DNA from: Saccharopolyspora sp. NFXS83
GTDB taxonomy: Bacteria; Actinomycetota; Actinomycetes; Mycobacteriales; Pseudonocardiaceae
Assembly (NCBI RefSeq): GCF_026241095.1
Contig: NZ_JAPFGB010000002.1
Span: 1-64,000 of the forward strand
DNA: 64,000 nt
Reading direction: 5' to 3'
The position numbers and the translations under genes are program-made. The notes under the pieces were generated by a model. The model was not told the origin of the DNA. It saw nothing but the letters and a program-made list of their open reading frames with translations, and made no database searches. How positions within the stretch are numbered: position 1 is the stretch's first letter; the number at the start of each line of letters is the position of its first letter. Shown here one piece after another: positions 1 to 8,416 of this stretch.

Positions 1-1211
1 GTCGTCGTGGGGCGCAGGCCCCCGGCGCGACCGAACTGGTTGCCGAGTTGGAGGAGCTGGGGGCGAAGGTCACCCTGAAAGCCTGCGACATCGCCGACCG
101 GGCTGCCCTGGCAGGAGTGCTGGCCGGACACACGTTGACAGCGGTGATCCACACCGCAGGCATCCTGGACGACGGGCTGCTCGTGTCGATGACACCGGAA
201 CGACTCGCAGCCGTGCTACGACCCAAGGTCGACGCGGTGATCAACCTCCACGAACTGACAGCGGGACACGACCTGTCGGAATTCGTGATGTTCTCCTCCG
301 CCTCGGCTGTTCTGGGTGCTGCGGGGCAGGGAAACTACGCCGCCGCGAACGCCTTCCTCGACGGACTCGCCCAACACCGGAAAACACACGGCCTGCCCGC
401 CACCGCCGTGGCCTGGGGCTTCTGGGAACAGCGCAGCGGCATGACCGGGCATCTGGGTGTTACCGATATGCGGCGGATCAACGCATCCGGGTTGGCCCTG
501 TTGAGCAGCGAGGAGGGGCTGGGTCTGTTCGACCTGGCCCGGTTCGCCGAACCCGCCTACGTGCTGGCGGCCCGGTTGGATATCGCCGCGTTGCGGCGGG
601 CCGATGACATTCCGCCGTTGTTGAGCGGTCTGGTGCCTGCCTCCGCGCCGGTGCGGAACACAGCGGCCACCACCGAGACAGGTGGATTGGCCCGCAGACT
701 CGTCTCGATGACCGACGAACAACGCACCACGTTCCTGACCGACCTCGTCCGAACCCACGCCGCCGCCGTCCTAGGCCTGTCCGGAACCAGTGGAGTAGAC
801 GCGAACCAGGCATTCAAAGAAGCCGGATTCGACTCACTCACCGCCGTCGAACTCCGCAACCGGCTCACCACGGCGACGGGCGTCCGGCTGCCAGCCACCC
901 TGGTATTCGACCACCCCACACCGACCGTGCTGGCCGGACACCTTCGGGCGCAGCTCGCACCGCAGGAGGCGCACGAGGGCGGTGGCGCGGATCGGCTGCT
1001 TGCCCAGCTCGAACAGATGCAGGCCGACATGTTCAAGGTGTCGCACGACAAGGCGCTCAACCGGGAGATCTCCACGCGCCTCCAGACCATGCTCTCCGCC
1101 CTGAACGCCGATGTCGGCGCCACGGTGACCGACGGCATGACCGACAAGGTGATGACGGCCGACGCGGAAAACCTCCTGAGGTTCATCGACAACGAGATCG
1201 ACCTGAGCTGA
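1..1211 (+). CDS. Modular type I polyketide synthase, C-terminal part (KR-ACP-docking), 5' end outside window
   Basis: The reading frame is open from base 3, so this is the end of a multidomain PKS. What remains is the catalytic half of a ketoreductase, an acyl carrier protein and a C-terminal docking helix. Numbering from the Met at base 48, the KR has an ILDDG motif (residues 39-43), the LDD signature of B-type ketoreductases, plus the Ser of FSSASA (about 83-86) and Tyr97 of GNYAAAN, so it looks active. The ACP carries GFDSL with the phosphopantetheine Ser at 263. After residue 315 there is a Gln/Leu-rich helical tail and no thioesterase, so the chain is passed to another subunit or a separate releasing enzyme. 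The next gene, a flavin monooxygenase, starts 61 bp downstream on the same strand. Confidence 0.95.
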   Translation, partial: RRGAQAPGATELVAELEELGAKVTLKACDIADRAALAGVLAGHTLTAVIHTAGILDDGLLVSMTPERLAAVLRPKVDAVINLHELTAGHDLSEFVMFSSASAVLGAAGQGNYAAANAFLDGLAQHRKTHGLPATAVAWGFWEQRSGMTGHLGVTDMRRINASGLALLSSEEGLGLFDLARFAEPAYVLAARLDIAALRRADDIPPLLSGLVPASAPVRNTAATTETGGLARRLVSMTDEQRTTFLTDLVRTHAAAVLGLSGTSGVDANQAFKEAGFDSLTAVELRNRLTTATGVRLPATLVFDHPTPTVLAGHLRAQLAPQEAHEGGGADRLLAQLEQMQADMFKVSHDKALNREISTRLQTMLSALNADVGATVTDGMTDKVMTADAENLLRFIDNEIDLS

Positions 1212-1272
1212 TGAGGACTGCCCCGTGACCATTTCGTGCGCGACTCGCATCCCCCATTGACCAGATGAAGGA

Positions 1273-2496
1273 ATGATGGACTTGAACGAGGACAAGGCAC
1301 GTCGGGTGCTGGTGGTCGGCCTGGGGATCAGCGGGATCGCCACCGCGTTGCGGTTGCACGGCATCGGGTGGACGCCGGTCATCGTGGAGAAGGCGCCTGC
1401 GCGGCGTGACGGGGGCTACTTCATCGGGCTGTTCGGCGCGGGTCGGATCTCCGCCGAGCGGCTGGGTGTCCTGGACGGGGTGCACGACCGCACGCCGCCG
1501 GGCGCACACTTCGACATCGACCGGGCCGGCAACCGGCGGTCCGGGCTGGGCTTCAAGGACCTGCCCGGTGTGCCGTGGCTGATGTTGCGTGGCGATGTCG
1601 AGCGAGCGGCCTTCGACAAGCTGCCGCCCGAGATCGAGATCCGCTACTCCACCGTGCCCACCAAGATCGAGCAGGACGCCGACGGTGTCGACGTCACGCT
1701 GACCGGGGTCACGGACGACACCTCGGCCATCGAGCGGTTCGACCTGGTCGTCGGCGCGGACGGGCTTCGTTCCACGGTGCGGGCGCTGGCGTTCGGGCCA
1801 CACGAGAAGTACCTGCACCGGATGAACTACATGATCGCCGCCTTCGAGTTCCCCGGCACGCCGGGTGATCTGGACAAGGGGGACGGGGCGACGCTGCTGG
1901 AACGCGGCCGGTCGATGTGGATCCTCCCGTTCTCCGACCACAACCCGACCGTGTTGCTGTCCTACCGCACCGACGACGTGGACGCCGAGTTCGCCGAGTC
2001 GCCCGCCGAGCGGATCCGCGCGACGTTCGGCCCCGAGCCGCTGGGTCACACGCTCGGTGACGCGGTGGCGGCCGTGGAGTCCGCCGACGAACTGATCTTC
2101 GACTCGATCGAGCAGGTGCACCTGGACAGCTGGCACCGCGGTCGAGTGGTCCTGGTCGGCGACGCGGCGTGGTGCCCGACGCTGTACTCCGGGATGGGCG
2201 CCTCCGCCGGGTTGTGCGGCGCGGAGCTGCTGGGCACGATGATCGCCACCTACCCCGACGACCTGCCCCGCGCGTTCACCGAATGGGAGCGCAAGCTGCG
2301 CCCGTACATGAACCTGTACCAGAAGATCGGGGTGCAGCAGCGGACGTTCTTCACCCCGCACACCCGCTTCCACACCGCACTGCGCAGGGTGATCTTGTTC
2401 CTGAACAGCAGGCGCGTGGTAGGAGCCCCGTTGCGCTGGTGGACCGTGAACAACAAGGCGGCTCGGATGAAGGAGGCCGACATCACCCGAGTGTGA
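1273..2496 (+). CDS. FAD-dependent class A monooxygenase (PHBH/aromatic hydroxylase fold)
   Basis: A 407-aa flavoprotein. Near the N terminus VLVVGLGISGIATAL is the GxGxxG FAD-binding fold, and the mid-protein DLVVGADGLRSTVR is the DG motif. The GDAAWCPTLYSGMGAS segment near residue 300 is the GD motif that binds the FAD ribityl phosphate. These three motifs and the length are typical of class A flavin monooxygenases, which hydroxylate or epoxidise small molecules with NAD(P)H and O2. Two ATG codons lie in tandem; GAAGGA sits directly in front of the first, so the second (1276) may be the true start. It follows the PKS on the same strand and is probably a tailoring enzyme for that polyketide. 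The substrate cannot be read from sequence. Confidence 0.85.
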   Translation: MMDLNEDKARRVLVVGLGISGIATALRLHGIGWTPVIVEKAPARRDGGYFIGLFGAGRISAERLGVLDGVHDRTPPGAHFDIDRAGNRRSGLGFKDLPGVPWLMLRGDVERAAFDKLPPEIEIRYSTVPTKIEQDADGVDVTLTGVTDDTSAIERFDLVVGADGLRSTVRALAFGPHEKYLHRMNYMIAAFEFPGTPGDLDKGDGATLLERGRSMWILPFSDHNPTVLLSYRTDDVDAEFAESPAERIRATFGPEPLGHTLGDAVAAVESADELIFDSIEQVHLDSWHRGRVVLVGDAAWCPTLYSGMGASAGLCGAELLGTMIATYPDDLPRAFTEWERKLRPYMNLYQKIGVQQRTFFTPHTRFHTALRRVILFLNSRRVVGAPLRWWTVNNKAARMKEADITRV

Positions 2497-2544
2497 TGGA
2501 CCCCGGCCCGCGTCCCCGTCGCCGAGCTCGATCGTCGCCGGGGT

Positions 2545-2650
2545 CTCCCCTGTGCGTTGGAGGCAGTCGCCCGCGTCTTGCAGCTGGACGGCGCCGAACG
2601 TGCCCACCTGCTGTGCCTGGCACAGGAGGCCAACGGCAGCGGGCGCACTG
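2545..2650 (+). pseudogene. Fragment of an XRE/MmyB-type regulator
   Basis: The translation LEAVARVLQLDGAERAHLLC matches the conserved segment that follows the helix-turn-helix in MmyB-like XRE regulators (family consensus roughly: a VLxLDDAERAHL stretch then a short helix). Only about 35 codons are recognisable and neither the HTH nor the MmyB ligand-binding domain is present. The gene is therefore a relic at the start of a debris zone. Confidence 0.5.
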
Positions 2651-2749
2651 TTGGGCGAAACAGCGCGCGATCCAGCCTGCAATGGTCGCTCGACGCGTCA
2701 CCGCCCGGCGAACTTCTACGTCGGTCCCCTGCGGTCTGCCTGGCGGCTT

Positions 2750-3065
2750 ACGACCGGTTTTTCTGAGGGAAACCTTGGGCGGATCGGCTTGACGGGCCCG
2801 ATATCTCCCGCTCAAACGCCACCACCCGCTCACGATCAGAAACCGTCTCCGCACCTGACCCCGACACCTCACGATCACCCGACGGACGCGGATCAGAACG
2901 ACGCACCGATACCGCAACGCCTCCGGATGCACACCCAACTGACCCGCCACCCGAGTGATCGCCCCATGCCCAGGCCCCCACTCCGCCTCCACATCACGCC
3001 ATCGCCACAGCACGCTCCCGCAACTCCGGTGAATACTTCTTCGACGAACTCGTACCGCTCAATCC
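2750..3065 (-). pseudogene. IS3-family transposase OrfA remnant, multiply frameshifted
   Basis: Reading leftward, SSKKYSPELRERAVAMA (about 3055-3005) is followed, after a frame change, by GAITRVAGQLGVHPEALR (about 2965-2915) and, after another change, by a RERVVAFEREI-like stretch near 2815. These are the start, the HTH and the leucine-zipper part of IS3-group OrfA. At least two frameshifts and an in-frame stop make it non-functional, and no OrfB is present. Confidence 0.7.
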
Positions 3066-3222
3066 TTCCTAAAACTCACGGCCTTCAACACACTCAGAAC
3101 GATCCAGGCGTTGAGATCGCGTTGGAGTCCGCCCCGCATAGGGGTGAGCTGCTCAGCCTCGCCTGATGATCCGTCCACGGCAGACTGTGATGTCGGGGTA
3201 CCGGTGTCCGAGGGGAGACGAG

Positions 3223-3339
3223 ATGACGATCGAGTTGATTGCAGCACGGTTCGTCGAGCGATTGGAGAGCCTCCGTTCCGATGAGGAACTGCATAAAATC
3301 CAGCGCTATTTCAGAACCGGCGTCGGTGAGTACGGGTAG
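3223..3339 (+). pseudogene. Truncated AlkD-like DNA alkylation repair protein (first 38 residues)
   Basis: An ATG with an upstream AGGGGAGACGAG ribosome binding site opens a 38-codon frame that ends in TAG. It contains RFVERLESLRSDEELHKIQR and YFRTGVGEYG. This looks like the N terminus of AlkD-type HEAT-repeat DNA glycosylases, which would normally run about 230 residues. The rest has been lost and the following bases belong to a different gene fragment. Confidence 0.5.
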
Positions 3340-3350
3340 CACTTGTCCTC

Positions 3351-3530
3351 GTGTTGCTCCTCGGTGCACCGTCCCCGACGCACGCCGCCTCCCCGACCCA
3401 CTCAGGCCAACGCGACCCCCACGATTACGCGGACGCGGTGCGCGAGCTGGTGTTCGTGGACACCGAGATCGACTCCTACGGAGATGGCCGTGGCGATCGG
3501 GTCGCCGCCTATGTGATCCGGCCGAGGGCC
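3351..3530 (+). pseudogene. N-terminal fragment of a secreted Xaa-Pro dipeptidyl-peptidase-like protein
   Basis: The frame contains DYADAVRELVFVDTEIDSYG followed by DGRGDRVAAYVIRPR. This resembles the mature N terminus of secreted actinobacterial X-Pro dipeptidyl-peptidases (alpha/beta hydrolase, S15-like). A short hydrophobic leader precedes it. The reading is cut at about 3530, where it runs into a transposase fragment, so the catalytic domain is missing. Confidence 0.45.
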
Positions 3531-3534
3531 ACCC

Positions 3535-3600
3535 ATCACCGAGGCCGAGAAGATCGGGGCATTCTGGCAGCTCCCGATCAAAGGTAACCGCCCCGCCACT
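3535..3600 (+). mobile_element. 66-bp internal fragment of an ISAs1-type transposase
   Basis: This stretch encodes ITEAEKIGAFWQLPIKGNRP. It is nearly identical to an internal segment of the complete transposase at 6310-7590 (ITEAEKIGAFWQLPIEGNRP), with one Lys/Glu difference. It sits on the opposite strand to that copy. It shows that a second, related IS copy once sat here. Confidence 0.8.
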
Positions 3601-3613
3601 GAGGCTCCGACGA

Positions 3614-3835
3614 TCAGGACCTCGGCGAGACTGCCGCTCGCTGCTTGGTCAGCCGGATCGCGGCGGCCGGGCAGACGGCGGCGGCTTCCTGCACGGCCCC
3701 GTACAGGTCGGTAGGCGGTTCGGCGTCGAGCAGGATCACGACCCCGTCTTCATCGCGCTGGTCGAAGACGTCCGGTGCGGCCATGACGCAGGATCCCGCT
3801 CCGCAGCATTTGTCTTCGTCCACGGTGATTTTCAT
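3614..3835 (-). CDS. [3Fe-4S]-type ferredoxin, P450 redox partner
   Basis: A 73-aa ferredoxin. MKITVDEDKCCGAGSC supplies the first two cluster cysteines and AAAVCPAAAI the last Cys-Pro, with a CxxxxxC...CP pattern typical of single-cluster actinomycete ferredoxins that feed cytochromes P450. The chosen ATG (3835) has GGAGG about 10 nt upstream. It is the last gene of a leftward P450-TetR-ferredoxin operon, starting 8 bp after the TetR stop. Its obvious partner is the P450 at 4553-5782. Confidence 0.93.
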   Translation of the reverse strand: MKITVDEDKCCGAGSCVMAAPDVFDQRDEDGVVILLDAEPPTDLYGAVQEAAAVCPAAAIRLTKQRAAVSPRS

Positions 3836-3842
3836 CAGCTGT

Positions 3843-4550
3843 CTACCTCCAAATACGGGCGCCGAGTCGGCGCCCGTCGGTCGATGTCGGGGGTGTGAGT
3901 TCAGGTAGTGGTGACCGGGGCCGTCCACATGCGACGATCGCGTCGATCAGGGTGTCTTCCCATGTCGACCTGGGGGTGGTGGTGTTCTCGGCCAAGGCGC
4001 GTTCTCGCTCGGCGAAGGTGTAGGACATGAGGTTGCGGGCCATGGCGCTGCGTTCCAAGTGGACGGATCTCGGGAGCGAGGGCAGGCAGCGGTTCAGTCC
4101 GTCAAGAACCTGCTGAAGGGGCACGGTGGTAAGCGAATCGTGAATGGCGATCCGGCGAAGCCCCGGGTCGGCCATCACCTGAGCACCGAAACGCGCGTAC
4201 CAACTCGGGTGCCCAGGGCCGCCAGATACTGCGTCGGGCCGGATCAGGCAGGCGACCCAGTCGTGGACCTCGGTGCTCTGGCTCAGCTCGGCCACCATCC
4301 GAATCCGCACGTGTTCGACGCGCTCGGCGTGTCGACGCATGATCATGCGGACTAGTTCTTCTTTGCCGCCGAAGTGGTAGCCGACGGCGAAGTTGTTGCC
4401 CTGTCCGGCGGCTTCGCCGATCTGCCTGTTCGATACCGCGTACACCCCGTGTTCGGCGAACAGCCGTTCAGCCGCTTCCAGGATTGCCTCGCGGGTCCCG
4501 CCCGATCTGTCGGCTCAGCCGGTGCCGGACCGCTCCGTTCGCTCCGCCAT
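3843..4550 (-). pseudogene. TetR-family regulator with an in-frame TGA at codon 12
   Basis: The family-like sequence begins TREAILEAAERLFAEHG (helix 1), continues VSNRQIGEAAGQGNNFAVGY and HFGGKEELV (the HTH), and then a ligand-binding domain to about residue 235. The ATG at 4550 is only 2 bp after the P450 stop and in frame with the rest, but TGA at 4517-4515 interrupts codon 12. The first usable start after it is GTG at 4445, inside the DNA-binding domain, which would remove helix 1 of the HTH. The gene is either inactivated, uses a non-standard CTG start (4481), or contains a sequence error. If functional it would control the P450/ferredoxin operon. Confidence 0.75.
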
Positions 4551-4552
4551 GG

Positions 4553-5782
4553 TCACCACCGCACAGGCAACTCGTTCAGTCCGCCGACCACCAAACCGTC
4601 GACGCGTTCGAGTTCTTCTGCGGGCACCGCGAGTTCCAGTGTCGGCAGCCGCCGCAACAGCACCTCGAGCACGGCTTGCAGTTCGGTGCGGGCCAACGAT
4701 TGGCCGATACAGGAGTTGGCACCGGCACCGAAGGCCAAGTGCGGGTTGGGGGTGCGGGCCAGGTCCATTTCGGCGGCGTTGTCGAAGGCGTTCTCGTCGC
4801 GGTTGGCCGCGCCGATGTTGCACACCAAGGTCGTCCGTTGCGGCACGGCGACCTCACCCACCTCGATGTCCTCGTTGATGAAGCGGGGCATGCCGATGCT
4901 GGGGTTCGCGTCCATGCGCAGGGCTTCTTCGACGGCGGTACGCACGAGGGTGCGATCGGCGAGGAGTCGTTCCCATCGGCTGCGGTCGGCCAGCAGCATC
5001 CCGACCATTTTGCCGATCATGTTGGAGGTCGTCTCGTGGCCGGCAAGCAACAGTCCCTGTGCTGTGGTCAGCAACACGACGTCGGTCATGATCTGACCTT
5101 CGGCATCGGCGGCCGCGATGAGTTCGCTGATCAGGTCTTCGCCGGGATTCTCGCGGGTAGCGGCGATATGGCCAGCCATGTACGCGTCGAATTCGGCCTG
5201 CGCCACGTCGATTTCCGCCTGGGTGAAGCGGGTCAGGCTCAACAGAGCGTTGGACCAGTAGGCGAACTTGTCCCGGTCGTTCTCCGACACGCCGAGCATG
5301 TCGCAGATGACCCACACCGGCAGCGGAAAACCGAGAGCGCTTCTCAAATCGGCGGTGGGACCGGCGGCCACCATGTCGTCGACGAGCTGTTCGGCCATCG
5401 CCTCGATGGCGGGTCGCAGCGCGGTAATCCGCTTGGCGGTGAACCATTTGCCGACCATCCGGCGCCACTGCTGATGGGTCTCGAGGGCCAAGGCCGTAAC
5501 CAAAGTGGTGCTGAACACGCCGCCGGACTCGTTATCCGAGACCCGAGCCGCATCGGGACTGTCGAGAGCCCGGCGGAACCTCGGATCGGCCAAGACCTGC
5601 TTGACGTCGGCATAACGGGTCAGCAGCGAAGCTTCGTCCCCGCTGGGCAGCCGGACTTTGGCGACCGGGCAGGTCTGGCGCAACCAAGTCCACTCGGGTG
5701 GCGGTTCCAACGCCGACGGGGCTGGGATCGGATAGTCGAGGATCGGGTCGGTGCGCTCGCGGCCTGCTGCTGGCTCGTCCAT
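4553..5782 (-). CDS. Cytochrome P450 monooxygenase
   Basis: A 409-aa bacterial class I P450. Visible motifs are the I-helix LLLAGHETTSN (oxygen activation), EEALRM (ExxR) and the heme-ligand loop AFGAGANSCIGQSLA with Cys358. The heme loop has Asn where His or Arg normally stands two residues before the Cys, which is unusual. The start at 5782 is chosen because GGAGAT lies just upstream; a longer frame exists upstream but its N terminus looks unlike P450s. It heads the operon with the TetR gene and ferredoxin. Its place next to the PKS suggests oxidative tailoring of the polyketide; the substrate is unknown. Confidence 0.93.
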   Translation of the reverse strand: MDEPAAGRERTDPILDYPIPAPSALEPPPEWTWLRQTCPVAKVRLPSGDEASLLTRYADVKQVLADPRFRRALDSPDAARVSDNESGGVFSTTLVTALALETHQQWRRMVGKWFTAKRITALRPAIEAMAEQLVDDMVAAGPTADLRSALGFPLPVWVICDMLGVSENDRDKFAYWSNALLSLTRFTQAEIDVAQAEFDAYMAGHIAATRENPGEDLISELIAAADAEGQIMTDVVLLTTAQGLLLAGHETTSNMIGKMVGMLLADRSRWERLLADRTLVRTAVEEALRMDANPSIGMPRFINEDIEVGEVAVPQRTTLVCNIGAANRDENAFDNAAEMDLARTPNPHLAFGAGANSCIGQSLARTELQAVLEVLLRRLPTLELAVPAEELERVDGLVVGGLNELPVRW

Positions 5783-5796
5783 GTGGATCTCCATGT

Positions 5797-6389
5797 GGCC
5801 AGCTAAACAACTCGTGGATCTTCGCACAACCGGCCGCAGACCGGTCTTACTGACGAACCTGGCCTCGGCGGTGTTCGGATTCTCGATGTTCGCGATGTCG
5901 CTGGTGATGCCGCAGCTGCTGCAATTGCCGGTATCCACCGGTTACGGCCTGGCCAGTCGATGATGGTCGTCGGCCTGGTGCTCGCGCCCTCGGGGCTGGT
6001 GATGATGGCGATGGCGCCGGTTTCCGCCCGTATTTCACGGGCGGGCGGCCCCAAGGTCACGCTGATCGTCGGCGCTCTCGTGGTCGCCTCCGGGTACGGA
6101 CTCAACCTGCTGTTGATGACCGAGCTGTGGCAGTTGGTCTTGGTCTCCAGCATCATCGGCGCAGGCATCGGCCTGGCTTACGGCGCAATGCCAGCGTTGA
6201 TCATGGGCGCCGTTCCGGTGACCGAGACCGCCGCCGCCAACAGCTTCAACACACTGACGCGCTCGATCGGCACCTCGGTGTCCAGCGCCGTGGCCGCCTT
6301 GGTCCTGGCTCAGCTGACCATCACCGTCGCATCGACGGCCTTACCTTCACAGGATGGCTTCCGGGTGATCTTGGCGATCGGCGCCGGGG
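5797..6389 (+). pseudogene. C-terminal half of an MFS drug transporter, frameshifted and cut by an IS
   Basis: The frame reads RRPVLLTNLASAVFGFSMFA, then after a one-base loss near 5950 continues MMVVGLVLAPSGLVMMAMA and on through several more membrane segments to GFRVILAIGAGA. This is the later half of an EmrB/DHA2-like efflux protein. The N-terminal half is missing, a frameshift splits the rest, and the last segment ends exactly where the ISAs1-like element begins at 6390. Confidence 0.8.
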
Positions 6390-7590
6390 CAGGGCGCGTG
6401 CAAAGTTGACCTGTCCCGGTGTAGGTGGTTTCGGGGAGTAGGTGCAGGAGTCGTTCGGGCCTGCGGTTGGCGGCGCGGAGTGCGGGTTGGATGCGGGTAG
6501 CTCCGTTTTGGCGGTGCAGGGTGGTGGCGGCGTTGCGGCGGTCGGCGAGGTTCTGGGGTGCGTTGCCGGTGCGGGCGCGGTGGCGGTCTTCGTTGAAGGC
6601 GACGTCGCGCACCGGGTGGAGCCGTCCCTCTATGCCCCAATGTCCGCGGATGAGTTTCGCCAGGTCATCGGCGTCGGCGGCGTCCGGTGGCAGGTTGGTG
6701 AGGTAATGGACCGTTTCGACGCTTGCGGGTTTGCCTTTCGGGCGGCGCCAGCGGCGGATGCGGATGGCCTGCCGGGCACCCAGCAGTTCTGGTCGGAGAT
6801 CGTTGTCCAGGACGAGGACTTTCAGGCTGCGGGTCTTGGCACGTCCGTGGCCGCGGCTGCGGCCGTGGGTGTCGGTGCGAACCTGGTTCCAGGGCAGGGT
6901 TTTCAACCGTTGGTACGTGGCGGGACGGTTACCTTCGATCGGGAGCTGCCAGAATGCCCCGATCTTCTCGGCCTCGGTGATGAAGGCGATGCTGGTGTGT
7001 TTGGCATCGGCGGTGATCACTGTTCCTGCCAAGGCTTTTCGTCCCATCCGTGTGATCGAGTCACGGGCGGCGGTGTTCTCGTCACCGGCGTCCACGGTGG
7101 TCTGGCCGAGGACTTCACCGCGGGAGTTCATCGCGGCCACGACCTGGGTTTGCGGCATGCCGGCCTGTCCGGTGGTCGCGGCCCGCATCGTCTTGCCATC
7201 GATGGCGAACGCGGCGGCAGGCTCGCTGTCGGTAAACATCCAGCCTGAGAATGCCTGGTCGAGTTCGTCATCATCGACTCTGCTCAGCACCCGGCCGAAG
7301 GTCCGGACAGACGGGGTGCCGGCCCAGGAACACACCCCGAGTTCGGTGAGTAGCCATACCGGCAGATCGGCGGCGTGTTCGGCGGCCTCGAGGAAGGTCT
7401 TGGCCCCGGCGGTCGCGGCCAGCAGCGCCAGGATCAGCGGTAACGGCAACGGATACCGCACCCCACGGGCATCACGGGGATCGGTGACCGCTTCCAGAGC
7501 CTGCCACCGGCCGTCGATACGGCCCCGCAAGGACTCCAGAGTGAGAGTGGGCTGGTTCAGTGCGGACGGGATCGGGGAAGATGCGGCCAC
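6310..7590 (-). CDS. ISAs1-family DDE transposase
   Basis: A 426-aa transposase. Landmarks are an N-terminal DPRDARGVRYPLPLPLILA segment, the first catalytic block FAIDGKTMRAA, a second block VITADAKHTSIAF, and the C-terminal RGHWGIEGRLHPVRDVAF with the catalytic Glu region. These are typical of the ISAs1 group (IS4-like fold). The frame has no stop inside the element: it reads through the left inverted repeat (GQLCTRP) and ends 80 bp into the neighbouring MFS remnant, so the last 25 or so residues are foreign. Fragment 3535-3600 comes from a sister copy. Confidence 0.9.
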   Translation of the reverse strand: MAASSPIPSALNQPTLTLESLRGRIDGRWQALEAVTDPRDARGVRYPLPLPLILALLAATAGAKTFLEAAEHAADLPVWLLTELGVCSWAGTPSVRTFGRVLSRVDDDELDQAFSGWMFTDSEPAAAFAIDGKTMRAATTGQAGMPQTQVVAAMNSRGEVLGQTTVDAGDENTAARDSITRMGRKALAGTVITADAKHTSIAFITEAEKIGAFWQLPIEGNRPATYQRLKTLPWNQVRTDTHGRSRGHGRAKTRSLKVLVLDNDLRPELLGARQAIRIRRWRRPKGKPASVETVHYLTNLPPDAADADDLAKLIRGHWGIEGRLHPVRDVAFNEDRHRARTGNAPQNLADRRNAATTLHRQNGATRIQPALRAANRRPERLLHLLPETTYTGTGQLCTRPAPAPIAKITRKPSCEGKAVDATVMVS

Positions 7591-7724
7591 GAGGGCGCGG
7601 CTTTCGGGTAGAACGTCACGGCTTCAGCAACCTGATGATCTCCCATCAAGGTCACGTCCTCGTCTTACGTCCCGCCTGGTCACCGACCCACCGCAACCCT
7701 CAGATCAACTCTGCACACGCCCTG
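6390..7724. mobile_element. Complete ISAs1-like insertion sequence (about 1335 bp)
   Basis: Bases 6390-6413 and the reverse complement of 7701-7724 match at 21 of 24 positions, both beginning CAGGGCG and ending CTG, so these are the terminal inverted repeats. The element encloses a single DDE transposase on the minus strand. The left end truncates the MFS remnant. I found no clear target duplication when comparing the ten bases on each side, so one flank may have been rearranged after insertion. Confidence 0.85.
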
Positions 7725-7908
7725 CCCACCGCGCCCAGCTGTTCGGCGGCCCGGCGGGAGAACGGCGAGTGCAGCAGACGGTCCTGTCTGGAGCAGCGAT
7801 TTCGTCGGCCCGGTCCCAGCCTCGCGCAGCCGGCTGCTGCCACAACCACCGCGCTACCTACGCGCCACCTCCAGATCACCGGCGAGCACAACGGGCTGGG
7901 CCTTTGGT

Positions 7909-8290
7909 TCACCTCCGACCTCGGACACGCACGCTAACCACACGCGGTGAGATCGCAGCTTCTACGACTCTCGCGTGTGGTTCGTATTTCAGGCGGAGTT
8001 GCAGGCTGTCGTAGAGCTCGTTCAGGCCCTCCGGCTTGCCGTCCGCCAGGGCTTTCCCTACGTCACCGAGCGAATCGATCATGGCGTAAACCTCCCCGTC
8101 TTTCAGCGTCCGTGCCTCGGGCGTGCCGTCCCGCTCTGCCTGTGCGGCTGTCCGCTCGGCCTGCGCCGTGTTGATCGCGACTACCAGCGTGGGCAGTGAC
8201 GTGGGCTTGGTGCTCGGTCGAGGCCGCCAGGCGCAGGCTCGGCCGCTGCGGTAGCGGGGTGCGCAGGTCGCGCTGCTGGTGATGGGCGAA
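7909..8290 (-). pseudogene. C-terminal remnant of a serine recombinase/integrase
   Basis: The translation contains VVAINTAQAERTAAQAERDG, DGEVYAMIDSLGDVGKALAD and LNELYDSLQLRLKYEPHARV. This is the coiled coil and C-terminal beta segment found at the end of large serine recombinases in actinomycetes. The catalytic N-terminal domain and zinc-ribbon are absent. The frame upstream of about 8290 is not recognisable, so this is a relic, perhaps of an integrated element. Confidence 0.6.
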
Positions 8291-8416
8291 CACGATCGTC
8301 CTCCTGATGAAGTCGGGGGTGGGGAACAAGCGCGGGAGGCCTCGCGAGGGGCCGCCTTCGCGGTGAGCGGTGTCAAGCGGCGCGGCGGGACCGACGCGGG
8401 TCGGTTCCGGTCGGCC

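Noticed and set aside
4484-5806. Rightward 440-codon open frame opposite the P450
   Set aside because: The P450 motifs on the minus strand are unambiguous. The plus-strand product has no recognisable domain and typical shadow composition.
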